Below are positions 63,640-64,000 of a stretch of 64,000 nucleotides of DNA, piece after piece. The notes beneath the pieces were generated by a model. It was not told the origin of the DNA and did no database searches. It saw only the letters and a program-made list of their open reading frames with translations. Position 1 is the first letter of the stretch; each line of letters begins with the position of its first letter. The translations under genes and the position numbers were made by a program. Source of the stretch: Roseitalea sp964606055 (GTDB lineage Bacteria > Pseudomonadota > Alphaproteobacteria > Rhizobiales > Rhizobiaceae); assembly GCA_964606055.1 (NCBI GenBank), contig CAZSFA010000001.1:14634-78633 (forward strand). Direction: 5' to 3'.

Positions 63640-64000
63640 CGATCGACAAAGACGCGCTCGTGCGCGCAATCGACCGGATCGCGGACGCCATGGAGCGTGA
63701 TTTCGATGAGTTCAACACGGTCGATGGCGCGCTTGGCGATGGTGATCTTGGCATCACCATGACCCGCGGCATGCGGGCCATATCCGAGATGAAAGACACC
63801 CTGCCCGATGACATCGGCATGGCGCTGTTCCAGTGCGCCCAGGCGTTCACCAAATCGTCCGGCTCGTCCTACGGTACCTTGCTGGCGACGGGACTGATGA
63901 GCGCCGGCAAGACCCTGAGAGGCAAGACGGAAATCGATGTGGCTGACCTGTCGGGTCTGATCGCCGACGCGCGCGACAAGATGCAGGCGCGCGGCAAGGC
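63636..64000 (+). CDS. dhaL: Dihydroxyacetone kinase subunit DhaL family, 3' truncated by window end
   Basis: The ATG at 63636 overlaps the dhaK stop (ATGA) and the frame stays open to the window end, giving 121 residues of a domain usually about 210 long. DGALGDGDLGITMTRG supplies the Asp residues that chelate the nucleotide magnesium, and KSSGSSYGTLL corresponds to the usual GGTSGxLY loop. It donates the phosphoryl group to the ketose held by DhaK. The missing part lies beyond the window, not in a frameshift. Confidence 0.88.
   Translation, partial: MTIDKDALVRAIDRIADAMERDFDEFNTVDGALGDGDLGITMTRGMRAISEMKDTLPDDIGMALFQCAQAFTKSSGSSYGTLLATGLMSAGKTLRGKTEIDVADLSGLIADARDKMQARGK

Overview
The window is a gene-dense, high-GC stretch from a Gram-negative bacterium. 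Its gene families (two Dpp-type ABC operons, ribose-type ABC operons, SorC, GntR and IclR regulators, M81 peptidases, a bifunctional aldolase/short-chain dehydrogenase) fit an alphaproteobacterium, most likely Hyphomicrobiales or Rhodobacterales. That assignment is an inference from gene content. I see no rRNA, tRNA, insertion sequence, CRISPR array, phage gene or replication gene. The region is almost entirely catabolic and transport genes: 59 genes (57 complete, one cut at each end), packed into operons with many ATGA or TGATG stop/start overlaps.

Region 1 (1-14794) begins with a truncated M81 metallopeptidase, a sialidase-like BNR protein and an MFS transporter fused to HEAT repeats. A minus-strand nagA operon follows, carrying two paralogous small Cys-containing proteins. 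It is divergent from an SDR gene coupled to a GntR regulator, with a RidA protein downstream. A six-gene minus-strand operon comes next: Gfo/Idh, SDR, Gfo/Idh, SDR, HpcH aldolase, D-threonine-aldolase-like enzyme. Region 2 (15181-29444) starts with a Dpp-type ABC operon whose solute-binding protein is circularly permuted. After it come an N-acetylneuraminate-lyase-like aldolase, an amidohydrolase, class III and class IV aminotransferases, an AraC regulator, a PhyH dioxygenase, a second DapA-family aldolase and a second M81 peptidase. Sialidase, neuraminate-lyase-like aldolase, NagA and a peptide/sialate-type importer together suggest salvage of an amino- or nonulosonic-type sugar conjugate; no gene proves this. 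Two shared inverted repeats (TGTTA-N6-TAACA) link the nagA/gntR promoter region to the amidohydrolase/aminotransferase promoter region.

Region 3 (29699-37301) is an IclR regulator, a class III aminotransferase and a second, normally ordered Dpp-type ABC operon.

Region 4 (37535-50390) is the most distinctive. It contains a split transketolase, a RuBisCO-like protein (RLP), a FucU/RbsD mutarotase, a ribose-type ABC importer, methylthioribose kinase (mtnK), methylthioribose-1-phosphate isomerase (mtnA), a SorC regulator and a class II aldolase/SDR fusion. This reads as a complete route for an imported 5-substituted ribose such as 5-methylthioribose or 5-deoxyribose: import, mutarotation, 1-phosphorylation, isomerisation, then aldol cleavage and/or RLP plus transketolase processing. 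Near-identical TGAC-N4-GTCA boxes occur at two of its promoters and a related box at the third. Region 5 (50399-64000) adds an inositol-monophosphatase-family phosphatase, an FGGY kinase, acetoin-dehydrogenase-like E1alpha/E1beta/E2, a tagatose/psicose-3-epimerase-type isomerase, a second SorC regulator, a second sugar ABC importer and dhaK/dhaL (dhaL cut by the window end). This looks like a linked ketose/triose degradation module. All four solute-binding-protein genes are followed by a GC-rich stem-loop before the next cistron.
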